From Paragonimus westermani (lineage: Eukaryota > Platyhelminthes > Trematoda > Plagiorchiida > Troglotrematidae), in the NCBI GenBank assembly GCA_008508345.1, contig QNGE01001000.1:137855-201854 (forward strand): DNA of 64,000 bases. The letters are read 5' to 3'. Both the position numbers and the translations under genes were made by a program. Below are positions 45,720-57,440 of the stretch, piece after piece. Each line of letters opens with the position of its first letter. Positions within the stretch are counted from its first letter, which is position 1. Under the pieces are notes generated by a model, which was not told the origin of the DNA, searched no databases, and worked only from the letters and a program-made list of their open reading frames with translations.

Positions 45720-46161
45720 TTAGCTTACGCCTCTTGACATCAACGGAAAGGTTGAAGTGTGCCAGGAAGTCGGCACCGATGAGTGGCGTTTGGACGTCGG
45801 CAAGCCGGAATATTCATCGGAAACATCGCCAGAGACCAAGATCGACAGTGAGTGAGCGTTTCCCAAAAGTTTTGATGCGACTTTGATTCGCGGCCTGCAG
45901 GGTGTACTAGCCTGACTAAAGTCGATCACTTGGTTGCGGAGGAATGACGCTGAGCTCGGCTCCGGTATCGATAAGAAACCGCAAGCCGGTCGACCGGTCC
46001 CTGATGAAAAATGGGCGACTAGTACCTGTTTGGATAGCAACAGTCGTTGCCGTTACTGGCTTGCCTGCCGGTTTGACGGTGACGCGTGGAGAGTTCGGAA
46101 TGTGCACGGCGGGGTGCACTTCTTTGCTTTGTCCCGAAAGTTTTGGTGGTACCAGCACCAC
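45720..46161 (-). pseudogene. Ty3 aspartic protease, frameshifted
   Basis: The active-site segment FLIDTGAELSVIPP is in the frame starting at 46161 and soon hits a stop. The other protease landmark ([10 protein letters not shown], the usual LGxDFL block) is in another frame near 45770-45790. Together they span a complete retropepsin-like domain broken by one or two indels. Confidence 0.8.
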
Positions 46162-46526
46162 CTTGGTCGAGTGCGAGAGTTAGATCGTGTACCGCTTTTG
46201 GGTGGTTGCTTCTTCAGTTCGTTAATCTGCATAGCCATATTGTCCATACGGTGGCACATTTTCTCTATCAAAAGTTTCAGGCTATCATCAGTTGTCGGGA
46301 CTGAAGGAGGTGACTTGGGAACGGTTATGGTCGTGGTGCACACTGGCTGTGAAGGGAAAGTCTCTGCTACTTTGTCCGCAAGGGCTGCTAATTTGTCGAG
46401 TGAGCTCTCTTCATCCATGGCAGCCAAAATGTGTTGTACCGCGGATGGCAGTTTTTCGGCCCATAACTGTTTTAAAATGGCATCGTCAAGGTTTCGCGAA
46501 CCCGAAAGACCTCCCATATAACGCAA
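46053..46526 (-). pseudogene. Ty3 gag C-terminal half with atypical zinc knuckle
   Basis: A 157-codon frame includes LDDAILKQLWAEKLP, a typical C-terminal capsid helix segment of invertebrate Ty3 gag proteins, then ILAAMDEESSLDKLAALADKV (in part) and a basic region ending with CWYHQNFRDKAKKCTPPC. The knuckle spacing is C-X2-H-X9-C-X3-C, not the usual C-X2-C-X4-H-X4-C. The N-terminal half (46610-46933) is in another frame with a stop between. Confidence 0.8.
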
Positions 46527-46609
46527 CAGTTAAGATGGAGACCGATCACCCAACTCGACCGAATTAAACAAATCATGTAGGAGTTTTGCTCCTGACTTCC
46601 CAGTGCGTT

Positions 46610-46933
46610 TTATAATGGCGTCTTTTGAAATATTATAGGAAAATCAGCTGGGATTGATTCCAACAGGTCTTCCACTTCAGCGGCAACATCAAAAGGAAGT
46701 GATTGTACCACGTATGAAAATCTTATTTTCTCTGATGTTATCCGCCTGGTGGTAAAAACGGCCTCAATCTGATGGAACCACAACCGAGGATTTCGGGCGC
46801 TGTACTCAGGCAGTTTTGAAGCAACGCTGTGCTCGGTTTTAATGTCAATGTCTGCAGTGTCGTCAAGCATTGCTAATGATAGCAAAAAGTGGATAGAAAC
46901 GCAGTTCGGAAGAAAAAAAATAAGCGGGCTCAC
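46610..46933 (-). pseudogene. Ty3 gag N-terminal half
   Basis: Contains RNPRLWFHQIEAVF, SEKIRFSYVVQSLP and AAEVEDLL, matching the N-terminal matrix/capsid region of metazoan Ty3 gag (usual PxLWFxQIEAxF, KF.YVV..L). The likely real start is the internal Met at LAMLDD. It is separated from the following gag half by a frameshift and stop near 46530-46600. Confidence 0.82.
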
Positions 46934-46997
46934 CGAATAAATATAGTGGATCTAAACAGTATATGGTAACTCAGGTGTGAATGAAAGTCGAAATCTG

Positions 46998-47240
46998 ATA
47001 AAAAGTAAAACAAATAACTCACAATAGTTCGTGGAGGCATGTTGGTTTAGTGTTGCACTACACCAAATGAGGATTCTCACTGATACTACTTGTCGTGTGT
47101 CCCCCAGATAGTCTCGATGTCACGATCGAGATAATTCCAACGACAGATACATAGATAAATAAATTTGCCGAACTAAACGGTTGATTCCGCTGAATTCTAA
47201 CTCTTCCAAAGATTTGTACGCCACCGACCTTGAACGCGAA
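46998..47240. repeat. Dispersed repeat related to 9781-9998
   Basis: Shares ACTCACAATAGTTCGTG near its left end and CGGTTGATTCCGCTG near 47170 with the left-flank copy. Its place just before the gag start (reading leftwards) suggests an LTR or leader of the Ty3 family, but no clean LTR boundaries or TSD were found here. Confidence 0.5.
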
Positions 47241-47449
47241 CAGTAAGCAGAACTCCGAAGTGTAATCTTTAAATTATTGATTACTCTGTTGATCGATTAA
47301 CCTCGTTCAAATATCATGTGTACATGTGAGGTTGAAGAAGATGAAAAGGCATGAATAACAATAAAAAATATGAAGTAGAAAATAGTGTGCAAAGCGCTAA
47401 TAAGCTGAGGTGGCTTAATGAAGACAACTAAAAACTATTGTAGTACAGT

Positions 47450-48630
47450 AATTGCCACGATGACCAGGGGTTGGCCGTCAAATATTAAGGAGAAACGCCT
47501 GGTACTATTCCGGAACTGAGAGGAGTTGTCAATACAGTCTGATGGTGCGCTGTATCGGAAAGATCAGATGGTCATTCCACCACCGCTTTGAAAGGCGGTA
47601 TTAGAAGACTTGCACAAAGTTCACCTGGGCGTGGGGAAAATAAAACCCCTGGCTCGACAGATGTGTTGGTGGCCAGAGATAAACTCGGATATCAAAAACA
47701 TAACAATAAACTGGCACTCCTGTCTCCACAAAATAAAGACAAGACTGAAGAATTGGACACCCTGGGCGGACAGTTACCTACCATGGCAATGGGTGCATGC
47801 AGTCTAGTGTGGACCACTTCTTGGTAAATATTACATCCTGATGTTGATTGATTCGTACTCAGTCGTGAAGGCATTCCGCAGGTCTTGTTGAGTGAAAACG
47901 GATAACGATTTTGTTATGCTGAATTGACCGTATGGGGTATCATCAATTGCGAAGGGCACTGTTGTATACGGACAATAAAAATAACAACACTGAGGAGATC
48001 ATGTGACTCAGTAGAAGTACATGCTGCATTGTCATATTCGCAAGCAGTAGCATCATATTTAAGTGCGTCGACGAATGAGCCGTTGGTCGTTGAAGCCCCG
48101 ACTAATCAGGACGTAGCTTGATCCTCGGCACGAGCGTGGGGCACACAGGCGGTCTTGACGCGAACACAACAGGGACCTCGACATCCATGTTCAAACGGGG
48201 CCGCAGAAAATCTGTTGTAAACGCTCAAAAGTGCTGTGAATTCCATCAGCCCTGAAACGCTTCCTGAATTGTGTGTTTCTCGATAACATTCTGCTTCAGT
48301 ACAGGAACGCAGCTCATTGCACAACGATGGAGAGCCCACCGGTGCTATTTAACTCAAGATGCCTGACAGCATCACTTCACTGTGTAGATTCAATGAATGT
48401 GATATATTTTCTTGGGAACGATTTACGACCTGCCAAAGATTGATTACTCGCCAGCTAGGCAGCACAATAGTAAAATTTGCTGACCTGCAGAACGTCTCGA
48501 TCCATCGGGGACACGCTGGCCAAATTCAGAATACCCTGTACTGCAAGGTTTTGATGCCCAAGAAAGTCAGGACGATTGGAAAATATGAATGCATGGGATT
48601 CCAGGAGAGAGGAAGGTTGTGGTGAGAACC
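47450..48630 (+). pseudogene. Ty3/Gypsy integrase relic, + strand
   Basis: Motifs across frames in order: GWPSNIKEKRL and an ALYRKDQMVIPP block near 47460-47580, the zinc-binding domain (VLEDLHKVHLGVGKIKPLARQMCWWPEI then a C-HSCLHK pair), WTPWADSYLPWQWVHA at 47757-47805, and GPLLGKYY/LIDSYS after a frameshift. Much later come HPCSNGAAEN and TLKSAVNS near 48180-48240, QYRNAAHCTTMESPPVLFNSR near 48300-48355, and a C-terminal WE..T.Q..I...GSTIVKFADLQNVSIHRGHAGQI segment. This is an integrase of a different Ty3 lineage (K02A2.6-like) from the - strand element. Several stops and indels; no RT part precedes it. Confidence 0.8.
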
Positions 48631-48649
48631 TACTCCAGTCACCGCCTAT

Positions 48650-50966
48650 CCAAACCCCGACAAAACAGAAGACCTGACAGGGAGCCAGTCCAAATGCCGT
48701 GCTAAGGACACCGCATCAAAACTGAACGAACAATGTCAATATCATGCTTTCCGTTATCCGCCAAATTATTTGTTCCGTTTTGCACCAATTAACCTACGGT
48801 TTGTGACTTTCCATGTGCTGACACGATAAACCAATGACACTGTGATTACTTAAATATTGTTGTAAATCCATAAGTTCGGCTTCTCATCTCATGAGTATGA
48901 ACTGCCTACTGCAAACAGTAGCAGATCTTCTCCTTATTACTTGCGTGGGAGGTTCCAATTCGAGGACATTTTCTAGGGCCATTCGAAGTCCCTAATTTCG
49001 CAAACCACAATGTTACACGTAGAGGGAGCGGGAAAGATTTATACAGGACAACAGAAAACGGCAGTAGCAACGATGTGCTTGAACGTTTTTAATTAGGCAC
49101 ACTGTATTTTAAATCTATGAGTCGCGCAATCTCCAACTGCTATTGTCTGTCCACCATCAACCCTGGTGGTTTTTTTCGATAGCAAGCTTCGATTGTCGGG
49201 CTTAAACATAATTAATCTAGCTGACTCCTTTAGTGACACTTAATTTGCCCACGACATCTGTCGATATACTAAACGGTGAAGTTTGAGTCGGAAACCTGCT
49301 GTGTTCTTTGCCCACCGGTTTATATGAATGAGGTGCACAAGTGCGGTAATGTATTAGGAAATCAAAAAACAACAAACCACTATATTGTACTGTTATAACG
49401 GAGAACGACCGAGCGGATGCAATTGATCAGAAACGATTCTTACGAAAATGCTGTATCACGAGAGACCGAGCGAACACAATTAGGCTGGAACGATTCCTAC
49501 GACGCAGTGGTACTGTACGCGCTGTTATAACTCCGAAGGGCCGATTCACAAGCCGACTATGAGGGAAAAACTTTGGTCTCCAGAAAAAAAGCTTTTACTG
49601 TCTCAGTTCGAAGAGAAGTTACAAGTGCAGCTCTTGCCTATTCATAGCTCGTCAAGCGAAGTGGTGAATAATGTTCAATATTCAATTATGAGTATTCAAT
49701 GTCCAATATTTAATGATCAGTGTTCAGTGAGAAGCGTCCTGGGTCGATAACAGGCGAATTAGCATCCAGTGTGTAAATCGACGCAAGAAACGAAATTGAT
49801 GGTGTAATTTACAAAAGTAATAAATGTTCATTACCGGTTAACTGGACAGTTTTTGGGGGTATTTAACAGCTCCAACATGTACTCACCAAATTTCTAACGA
49901 CCGACCTCAACTAATTCTGGCGAACGCGGCCAAAAAACAAAATGCGTGAGGGCCAGCGATAGGGCCTAAGTGAAACTGACGGTGCAGATAAAGAAAAGTA
50001 CACTAAGGTTGTGAGCCAAGAACGCGGATGGCACAAGGTTTATCTGTTCAGGTAACCGAACAGGTTGCGTGTCAACATGACAACAGACAATTGCACTCAC
50101 CTGCGTGCGGTACTGGTCCCACGGTTGCCGCAGACGCCAGTGCTCAGTTTCTTGCATGTAGCGAGAACCATTCCATGCCGTGCTACACTCCGATGTTTCT
50201 TGTATTCTTCCCGCGGCTACTTCAATGTCAAAACTCACGCCATTGTTCCACTATTGAACAGCAGTGACGTGAGTAGTATGGTGCGATCTCTCGTGCTCAT
50301 TACACTAGTAGCGGTTCGGGAAAAAGTAAGTGTGCGGGAGCAAATTTCAATATGTAGAAAGTAACTTTCATGTGCACAGCAGTTCACCGCGCTCTGTTCA
50401 GATGGTAGGCCCAGCCATTGTAGAAGCTTTTGGAGATTATTTCAGAAGAACCCGCATGTAGGATCAGGGAATAATTGAAAGTAGGGAAGCGTTTATGAAC
50501 TTTTTTCATACGCAGAACTCCTGACACAGACTCAAGATACGCAGCCAATACAACAGAATGAATTTTACATTGGCTGTCGAATTTCGAGCTACACACTGCG
50601 TCTATTGGGGCGAGAGTTACTTGGAACTAAAACATAATAACGCCAATAAAAAACACGTATATATAACACGTTACTAGCAGTATAACAAATATAAACGAAT
50701 AATAAGCTGGATAACAAAGTGTTTGGACCTATCAAAACCCGGCTAGCACTGCAGAAATGATTGTTGCACATCACTGCTCGAACACGTGGAGACTTGCGGG
50801 TCTGTCGGAGAGCTGGGTTGATGCCAACGTGATCCTTGACAAGTAATCCCTTTGTTGTGTGAGGCTGTAAAAACCTCGGAGCCAAAACCTTCTCAGTGTG
50901 ATCGTGTACCGCTTAGTTCGTTTCCTCTAGTACGGGCGCGACGTTGTGTTTTGTGTTTCAAACCTC
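48650..50966. other. No supported gene
   Basis: Unrecognised sequence. It includes a short tandem duplication near 49408-49510 and an AT-rich TTCAAT-type imperfect repeat near 49667-49730. Confidence 0.4.
49408..49510. repeat. Two-copy tandem duplication, about 55-60 bp
   Basis: GACCGAGCGGATGCAATT...GAAACGATTCTTACGA is followed by GACCGAGCGAACACAATT...GGAACGATTCCTACGA. The spacer carries ATGCTGTATCACGAGAGA, which also occurs at about 37780-37798. Confidence 0.65.
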
Positions 50967-51178
50967 TATTTTCATGTTGACCATCACTGACGTTTGAACG
51001 CAGCGATCGCATCCAGATAGACTTTCCAGTCAGCCTCTTTCGAAAACAAGCACTAGACTCGAGTTTGCTCTCATTAGAGCTCGTCAGTAGTGCATATCCT
51101 TGCCACGGTCGGGAGTTGAACTCCAGCCACGATTTTCATGTGGCAACCGTGTTAACCACTGCGCCATTCACCTCACAT
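50967..51178 (-). repeat. tRNA-derived SINE, near full length (copy c)
   Basis: Read on the - strand it begins with a tRNA-like head: A-box-like TGGCGCAGTGGTTAA (about 51152-51166) and B-box-like GAGTTCAACTC (51113-51123), spaced as in an internal RNA polymerase III promoter. Then come the hammerhead segment (51050-51093), the GAAAGAGGCTGACTGGAAAG body and an AGTGATGGTCAACATGAAAA tail. About 212 bp. The head resembles a tRNA gene but I could not fold a functional cloverleaf or assign an anticodon. Confidence 0.82.
51050..51093 (-). ncRNA. Hammerhead in SINE copy c, core base missing
   Basis: The reverse complement has perfect stem I (GCACTA / TAGTGC, six pairs), core CTGACGA, perfect five-pair stem II (GCTCT AATG AGAGC), and ACTCGAGTC giving the GUC cleavage triplet. 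The conserved GAAA is only AAA because a G is absent after stem II, which should abolish activity. The flanking stems support the reality of the motif. Confidence 0.75.
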
Positions 51179-51353
51179 TAGGCTTGATCAAATTATCAAA
51201 TCTGAAAGCTCAAACGCTCTCGCTTGTGAGCAATGATCAGGTTGCCCGATCGTCTCGAGAGGAGACAGAGTTACTGCCTGTTAACTCCAATCGATAACCC
51301 TGCGATTAGGACTTCCGAGACAGGTCAAACTCACTGGTATCGTTGAACCTGCT

Positions 51354-51450
51354 AGGCTGGCTGGAAGGTCTATCTGAATGCGAACGCTGTGATCAAATAT
51401 GAGTGATGGTCAAATTGAAAACACACCAAATCCCCGACTGCTCATTATTA
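51354..51450 (+). repeat. SINE 3' body (copy d), divergent from copy c
   Basis: Starts AGGCTGGCTGGAAGGTC and continues to GTGATGGTCAAATTGAAA and CCAAATCCCCGACTGCTCAT. The last block is also found, reversed, beside copy a-left near 22430-22460, so it belongs to the repeat rather than to the host. Confidence 0.75.
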
Positions 51451-52148
51451 AACCATGCCAACCATGTCGGGTACACCATGAATGAACACGTTTGTTTGTC
51501 GAAGTCACTTTGCAGTTCGGATTGCAGGGTAAGAGGTCACGAGACGTCGAACCACGTTAAGGTGGCACATACGACGTGTCGATGCGGTTATTAGCACGGA
51601 CAAACAGAATGTGTCAGTTATGTGTCTTGTCAAAGTGCTCATTATTTCATAGCCCCAAAGTAATATGAATCTACTTCTCTGTGAACAGTATTGTGAATAT
51701 ACGTTGAGGCGTTTACAACTTTGTTATGCAGTACACACATTTCTGGGTCCATTAGTAAATTGAAGTAGCTCTTCTAATAGAGTCGTATCGCTTTATCCAA
51801 AAAGAAAAGAACATGAAGAGAGGTGAGCATTAAGTGACGGAGGGTTTAGATAAAGTTTTGGTGAAGCCACGGAGATTTTCAACTGTTAACTTGCGCTGTT
51901 AAGAAATTTATTTCATCTAATCGTCACGACAGGGTAGCACCAGCGATTGTTCGACTTATCTGCTGAAACTTTTTTCATGACACACAGGCGGTAAATCTTA
52001 AAGCTAAAGATGCTGCAGGAGAAGAATATTTGACTAACTTGGGATTCATTATGAAACTTATTTGATTGTCTGAAAAAGACGGCAGCAAATCTGGTAACCC
52101 ATCGTTCCAGCAGTGATTCACGATACCACTTCCAAATCAACATGGACG
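51451..52148. other. No supported gene
   Basis: Unrecognised, apart from possible 5' extension of the Penelope-like relic that follows. Confidence 0.4.
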
Positions 52149-52660
52149 CATTGAACAGCCCAAACAAAGATGTGAATGTCATTGTTTTGCCAGTTGACAA
52201 GGAGCGTATGATGTTTGTGGTTAAATGAGATGACTACATCAAGAAATCAGAGCGACTGATCAAAGATACAACTACCTATCACCTAATCAATTTTGGGCCT
52301 ACTACAAAACTAACGAACAAAATCACAGAGGACGCTGGAAGCTAAGCACAAGCAAACGAGAACGTGAGAAAAGGCACCCGTTGTTCTTTTATGCGAGCTA
52401 TCAGAAATACATGAGAATGGTGCCACAATGAAACCAACAGTATCCTTGCTGAAAAATTCAAAGTACAATCTGGTTGTAGGCCTTCGGAGCTAAATTCCTT
52501 ACATCATCGATGGATAACATGAGACTGTTAGAAACACGGAAGCTCCTGGATACGTCGCAGCCTATCGAATAGGAGAAAAACTCCAGCTCTATGGAACAGC
52601 TAGCAAAACACTGTTCTGCCGTATGTCAAAAACATTTTGGAAATGACTACAAGGCTTAAA
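52149..52660 (+). pseudogene. Penelope-like element reverse transcriptase relic
   Basis: The + strand reads ALNSPNKDVNVIVLPVDKERMMFVVK, stop, DDYIKKSERLIKDTTTYHLI. This matches the N-terminal RT block of Penelope-like elements (usual VLPADKGR..VVMD..DY..K...LL.DT..Y). A LTNKIT segment follows, then broken frames with LAEKFK (usual FYGLPK position) and weak matches beyond. Catalytic RT and GIY-YIG parts are not found. The element is 5'-piece only and heavily mutated. Confidence 0.65.
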
Positions 52661-55600
52661 AGGCGCATCTCCTAACGGAACAGCCAAGGCACATCGCGCC
52701 TTATCGATCGGCTGGCCCAGCTCAGATTGTATGGTCGTGGGTGGTGTGGTTCCGCCCAGTCAACCAGACTACAGCTGTGCGGTCGAACGCCTGGGCGATA
52801 ACTGGTCTGTTTTCTCGCGTTGCTTTCCGATGCCCCCTGTAACGTGATTTGTTGTGATGCCCTGGATAACGTATATGACCGTTCTATTTGATTCTGTCTG
52901 TCGGCCATTTATCGTAATCGTTTCCTCCTACAAAATTAAGCCTCAGAGACTTTCTATTTCTCGGTTTTGGGTCAAACTATTGAACGCGTAACCAGGGCGA
53001 CAAACAAATAAATGCTTCTGAGACCTTCAGTCATTACAATGGTACACAAACTGCCGATCTTACGTAACACACTTTCAAAACTAGAAGAGAAACTTGAACC
53101 TCATGACAAAAAATATTGATGAATAGTATCAAATACAGACTATGTAACACACTGTCAACCAAACTGGATATGAACCATCTACATCACCACATGAACACTA
53201 ATCCCCTATCAAGAAACCGGACCAGTTTCAGCCGACTTTCGCCAATGAGGACCAAACTGGACACTGAAGTTCTGGTGGTTGTTAACCAGTTCCTTAAACC
53301 ACCACATCTAATTGGACGAAATTCTACGAAACACGGTCAAGGAAGACCCTGGGGCGACATACATTCGTTACCCAATACCGGCGCACAACCGAAAAGATTA
53401 ACGTGGACAGGTCAGAGTCCAATATTCAGTAACTATTCGGGCGGAAAATTAAGAGGTCGTGTCTCACAGGTTCTAGGTGGAAAAGGAACAGCACCATTAA
53501 GAAGGTAATCAGGTTTCAGGCCAAAAGTCGGGAAGCAAGCCGGCCAACTCGATTTCAGGTTACACGGTCATGCCAACCAGTCACACCCCAGCCCAAGGCA
53601 ACTAATTTAAGAAAAAACAGCTAGTCAGATTCCAGACCAAAAAGTCATCCCACCACAGCGTGTTAAGATGAGCATCCATCAACCTTGACCAACTGCACAG
53701 CCAGAGTTCTCACGAACGAATGTCGTTATCTCGTTTGGCGAGAAAAACTTTCCAACCTAACTGTCAAGCTCGGTAACGAACAAAAAGTTTGTGGGGCTCA
53801 GTTAACGTTTAGCGAACGGTATGGGGGAAATGGTTCGTTCAAACGTGGGACTGAGACATATCCATCTGTAATTTTGCACCATTACTGAAGCTATCATGTG
53901 TGCTTCACGGCTCACGATAAACGACAGAGTTTTCACGAATATATGATAACAATATTAAGCTTACCGATAACCAGTGCAGAACTTACCAACAATCCATAAG
54001 AAAAGTGGATGCTAAATGTGAAGCCCATGTCACGTTGGAGCACAGGTCTCGATGAATGCGAAGCCCTACGGTATCTTAATTTAAACTTAACTTTAATGGA
54101 AGGTCAAATCGCGAGATATAAAACCGACGTTCCACTGGTAGCATCATAGAAAAGATAAATCCAAATGCCCGTATTTTATACGTATACTGCGAGCGCCTCT
54201 CAATTATTCTGTTAACTCAGTTTGTCTAGTTATAGATGTTTTACAACAACCGTAGGCACTCGAATTACCGGATTCTTATTGGCTACCATTGAGGAACACT
54301 GAAACAGTTATTGAGCCGTAATAAGAAATGGCGAGTGTTCTCTTTACCATAGGAATGGAACGCAAAGAGCCTCGTACACACATCACAAATACCATTGCTC
54401 AACAGATTAATTTAACTGTTAACACCTGTTGACAAACTCTGACGAAAATTTTCACGAATGGTCGGTGGATTACTCAGACCCCATTTTCATGAATGGACGA
54501 AGGTGGACTCTAAAGGGTGAGTCTCATAAAATGGGGCGATAATTCAACACTCACTTCCTCTGCCCAAGTTTACCAAGCGTTGATCACCACCTGAAACGTG
54601 GAACGATTCCCATGGCCAGAACGGCGAAAATCTTCGATTTACTGGCAGGCTTTACACATCCTACTCTTAAGTTTACATGAAATTTGAAATGAGAGAACTC
54701 TCTCACCACTTAAATAAAAAAAACAAACTGGGTATTGCTACCGACTCTCACAAAACCTCCATAACCCACACATTCACGTTTAGTAACCTACGTGGTCAAC
54801 TTTCACCATATATATGGGCAAACTCAATTCATTGCACTTTCATTTCCGTTGTTATGCAAAATCCACTAATGCACACCATCCTTGAAGGTTAGAAACCAGC
54901 TTCTGTGTAGGTACTCCAGCACTGGAACTTTTAGCACATGACTCCTTTGTATACGTGTACCCCGTATCTTTGTGTAGATGCGTGTGCATAAATCTCGCTT
55001 CCCGTTCACTTCTTAAATATATAGCTCCTAAAGCTTTCATGTTGAGTAACTTCATATATACTTGGTTGCATACGCTAAGTGCAGTTGTTCAAACAATCAA
55101 ATCAGACTTGGAATTTGGTTAACCACAACTGACCTAAAAATACGCCTAACTTAAAGTTTTTAACAAAAATAACCATGGCGCCTTATCTGTTCACATTGCG
55201 AAACGCAGTTTAACAAAAGCAAAATTATCCCCGTTATAGTTGTAAGTAGATGTTGAAGAATTGGTTTGCCCTTACGAAGCTTTCCTTATGTTTTCTCCTC
55301 TCTTTCCTCCACACAGCCTCCGTTTGGTAAAACGGACGTAATAATCCCAGAACAAAATAGACTGACTTGTTCGTTCATGAGGATAGCAAGTACCAACCAA
55401 GCTCGTTTCCGGTGTTTCATCATCAGACTAAATACAACACAGCGGTATGGGTTAACGACCTGTGAAAGAAAGCACACCAATGGGTCGTACAATTTGGTGT
55501 TAATGTCAAAAGGATCAGGTCATTTTAGTTCTCATTACTCAACACTTAACATTTGATTGTACAACGTAATGATGGCTGCTGGAGCAGCGATAGGGATTAC

Positions 55601-56689
55601 GCTTTGCGGGCGTATACACAGGGGCATGGGAGATTGTTTTTTGACAAGAAATCTTTCAAGTACGTAATGTGAGAGAAAGTAAACGAATGGCGATAACTTC
55701 TGTGACTGCCCGCAAGTCTCTTTTTACCTGCCCTGGACTCGATTTACAAGACGGAATGCTTCCTTTTTGTTGATTACCTGGTTGTACTCCATTGAGTGCA
55801 CAACGGTCGGAGACGAGTAGCATTTCCTCTAACCACGAGCTAGCCATACCGAGTGATGCCCCAGATGCATTTAAGCAATCACTCTGTCGTGCGGCCAACA
55901 CACATCCTTTCCACGGGGATAAACAAGATGGTATACACGGCAACAGGCAGCAAGAAAGCGCAATTTACCTTTCAACTCAGGGCACGAAATTGATACAGAA
56001 TTGAAGTTGACCAGCAGTTTGTTTGCGGAATGTGTTTTACTTAGGTCTACGCTGATTCTCTTATTTATACTCGTGGTGGCATCATCGTCACTAAAAGGCA
56101 ATCGACAAACGTTTGTAGCGACTATAACAAATGATATTTTGATAGTCGCATTCATCTGTACATTTTCTATGATTTTGGTTTTGTGCCTACTTTTGTTTTA
56201 GTCAAGCTACCCATTTTGTAATATCCGGCCTGGGGCTAAAAACACAACTCGCTCCGTGCCTCGCTAGCTTGACGTGTCTCTCTGTACCCTCTATTTTCCA
56301 GGGGTCGGCAATAATACACGAAGTCAACGCGCTGAGACTTGGCTTTTCATTGTCGATCGATTGTCGATAGTGATAACTGTCAGGGTTTCATTTTGTTGGA
56401 TCAGTTCCATCACGTTTTGTCCGCCGTGTGTGGCCTGCTTAATTTCGCGCCACCCAATATATGCTTGCGAAAGGCTGTTCCAGATTTCAGCTTTCATGTA
56501 GAAGATCAAAAATAAATTCTCTTTCCTCCTGTAAGTTTTCACTTGAAAAGGTTTTCGTCGTTCTGTCGGCCAGATATAAAATGAAAGAAACCTTCTGCCC
56601 TAGTGGCAAAAAACTATAGAAATTCATACAGTGCTTGGTATACGTGATCCATTGTTTAGCTTCATACCTTAAAGGCCGCACACAAACAA
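52661..56689. other. No supported gene
   Basis: About 4 kb without a recognised family. Frames such as 53116-53508 (130 codons) and 55266-55556 show no domain and have low-complexity or shadow character. Confidence 0.4.
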
Positions 56690-57440
56690 TGAAAGTGGGA
56701 GGTGACAGATCAACGCACAGACCGGTTGCCAGAGGGGTGATTCAGGGAAGCGTCCTGGGACCGTTACTCTTCTTTGGATATATATAAACGAAATATGTGA
56801 ATCTATCAAGCATGGCAAACTATACCTATTCGCTAATGACATCAAACTTATCTATACATTTCCTCCTGGCAATCTCAATCATTGTTTAGAAAATCTACGG
56901 GAGGACTTCATCTCATTAGGGTCTCGGGTCGAACTTGGCCGATGAAATTTTCAGCCAGTAAATCCATCGTCGTTTCGCATGGTTCTCATATAACAGCGAG
57001 CTTTATAAGGCTGGACGGTCACAGTATATCAAGTGCCAACTCAGTGCGCGACCTGGGTATACCTTTCCTAGTAGCTAAAACTAGACGAACGATAGGTTAC
57101 ATTAGGCGTTCATTCTTCCTTCCTGCTGCTTAGTTACACCTTTTTGAGCTATGCACACGACTCCATTTTGAGCACTGCATGCTCATATGTAATCACTCGA
57201 GCAAGTCTTATAGGCTAGCTCTGGACAGTCTCTAACGGACATTCACGGAAAGCTTACCAGGTTATACATCTTTGTGCTGCAGAGAACGTTGTCAGACGTT
57301 TGCACCCGATCCTCTTTGGCTATGGCGACTAAAGCTGAACATGGCACTCAAGTATGGTGTAATTCAGAACAATAAATTCACTGTCAGTTTTGTGATCCGC
57401 CTGCAACATAGCTCAAAGTACAACCTGAGGAAGAATTAGT
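56690..57440 (+). pseudogene. CR1/Jockey-like LINE RT relic
   Basis: The + strand shows ARGVIQGSVLGPLLF near 56735-56775 (usual GVPQGSVLGPLLF), then after a frameshift INEICESIKHGKLYLFANDIKLIYTFP (in part), in which the catalytic FADD is FAND at 56829-56840. Then NLNHCLENLRED, NFSASKSIVVSHGS and SSANSVRDLGI, the usual KC...G.....V.DLGV block. Later C-terminal sequence is weak. At least two frameshifts. Confidence 0.75.

Larger units (their letters stand above)
43866..46933 (-). mobile_element. Ty3/Gypsy retrotransposon, decayed and 3'-truncated
   Basis: On the - strand the domain order is gag-like region, zinc knuckle, aspartic protease, reverse transcriptase, RNase H and the start of the integrase zinc-binding domain, which is the Ty3/Gypsy order. 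At least four frame changes separate them. Integrase catalytic domain and 3' LTR are missing. The leader side at 46998-47240 shares sequence with the repeat at 9781-9998. The coding parts are less decayed than the LINEs nearby; the RT catalytic box is intact. Confidence 0.9.

Noticed and set aside
43866..48630. A single complete Ty3 element combining the - strand gag-pol and the + strand integrase
   Set aside because: The integrase runs on the opposite strand, lies beyond the gag start and looks like a different lineage.
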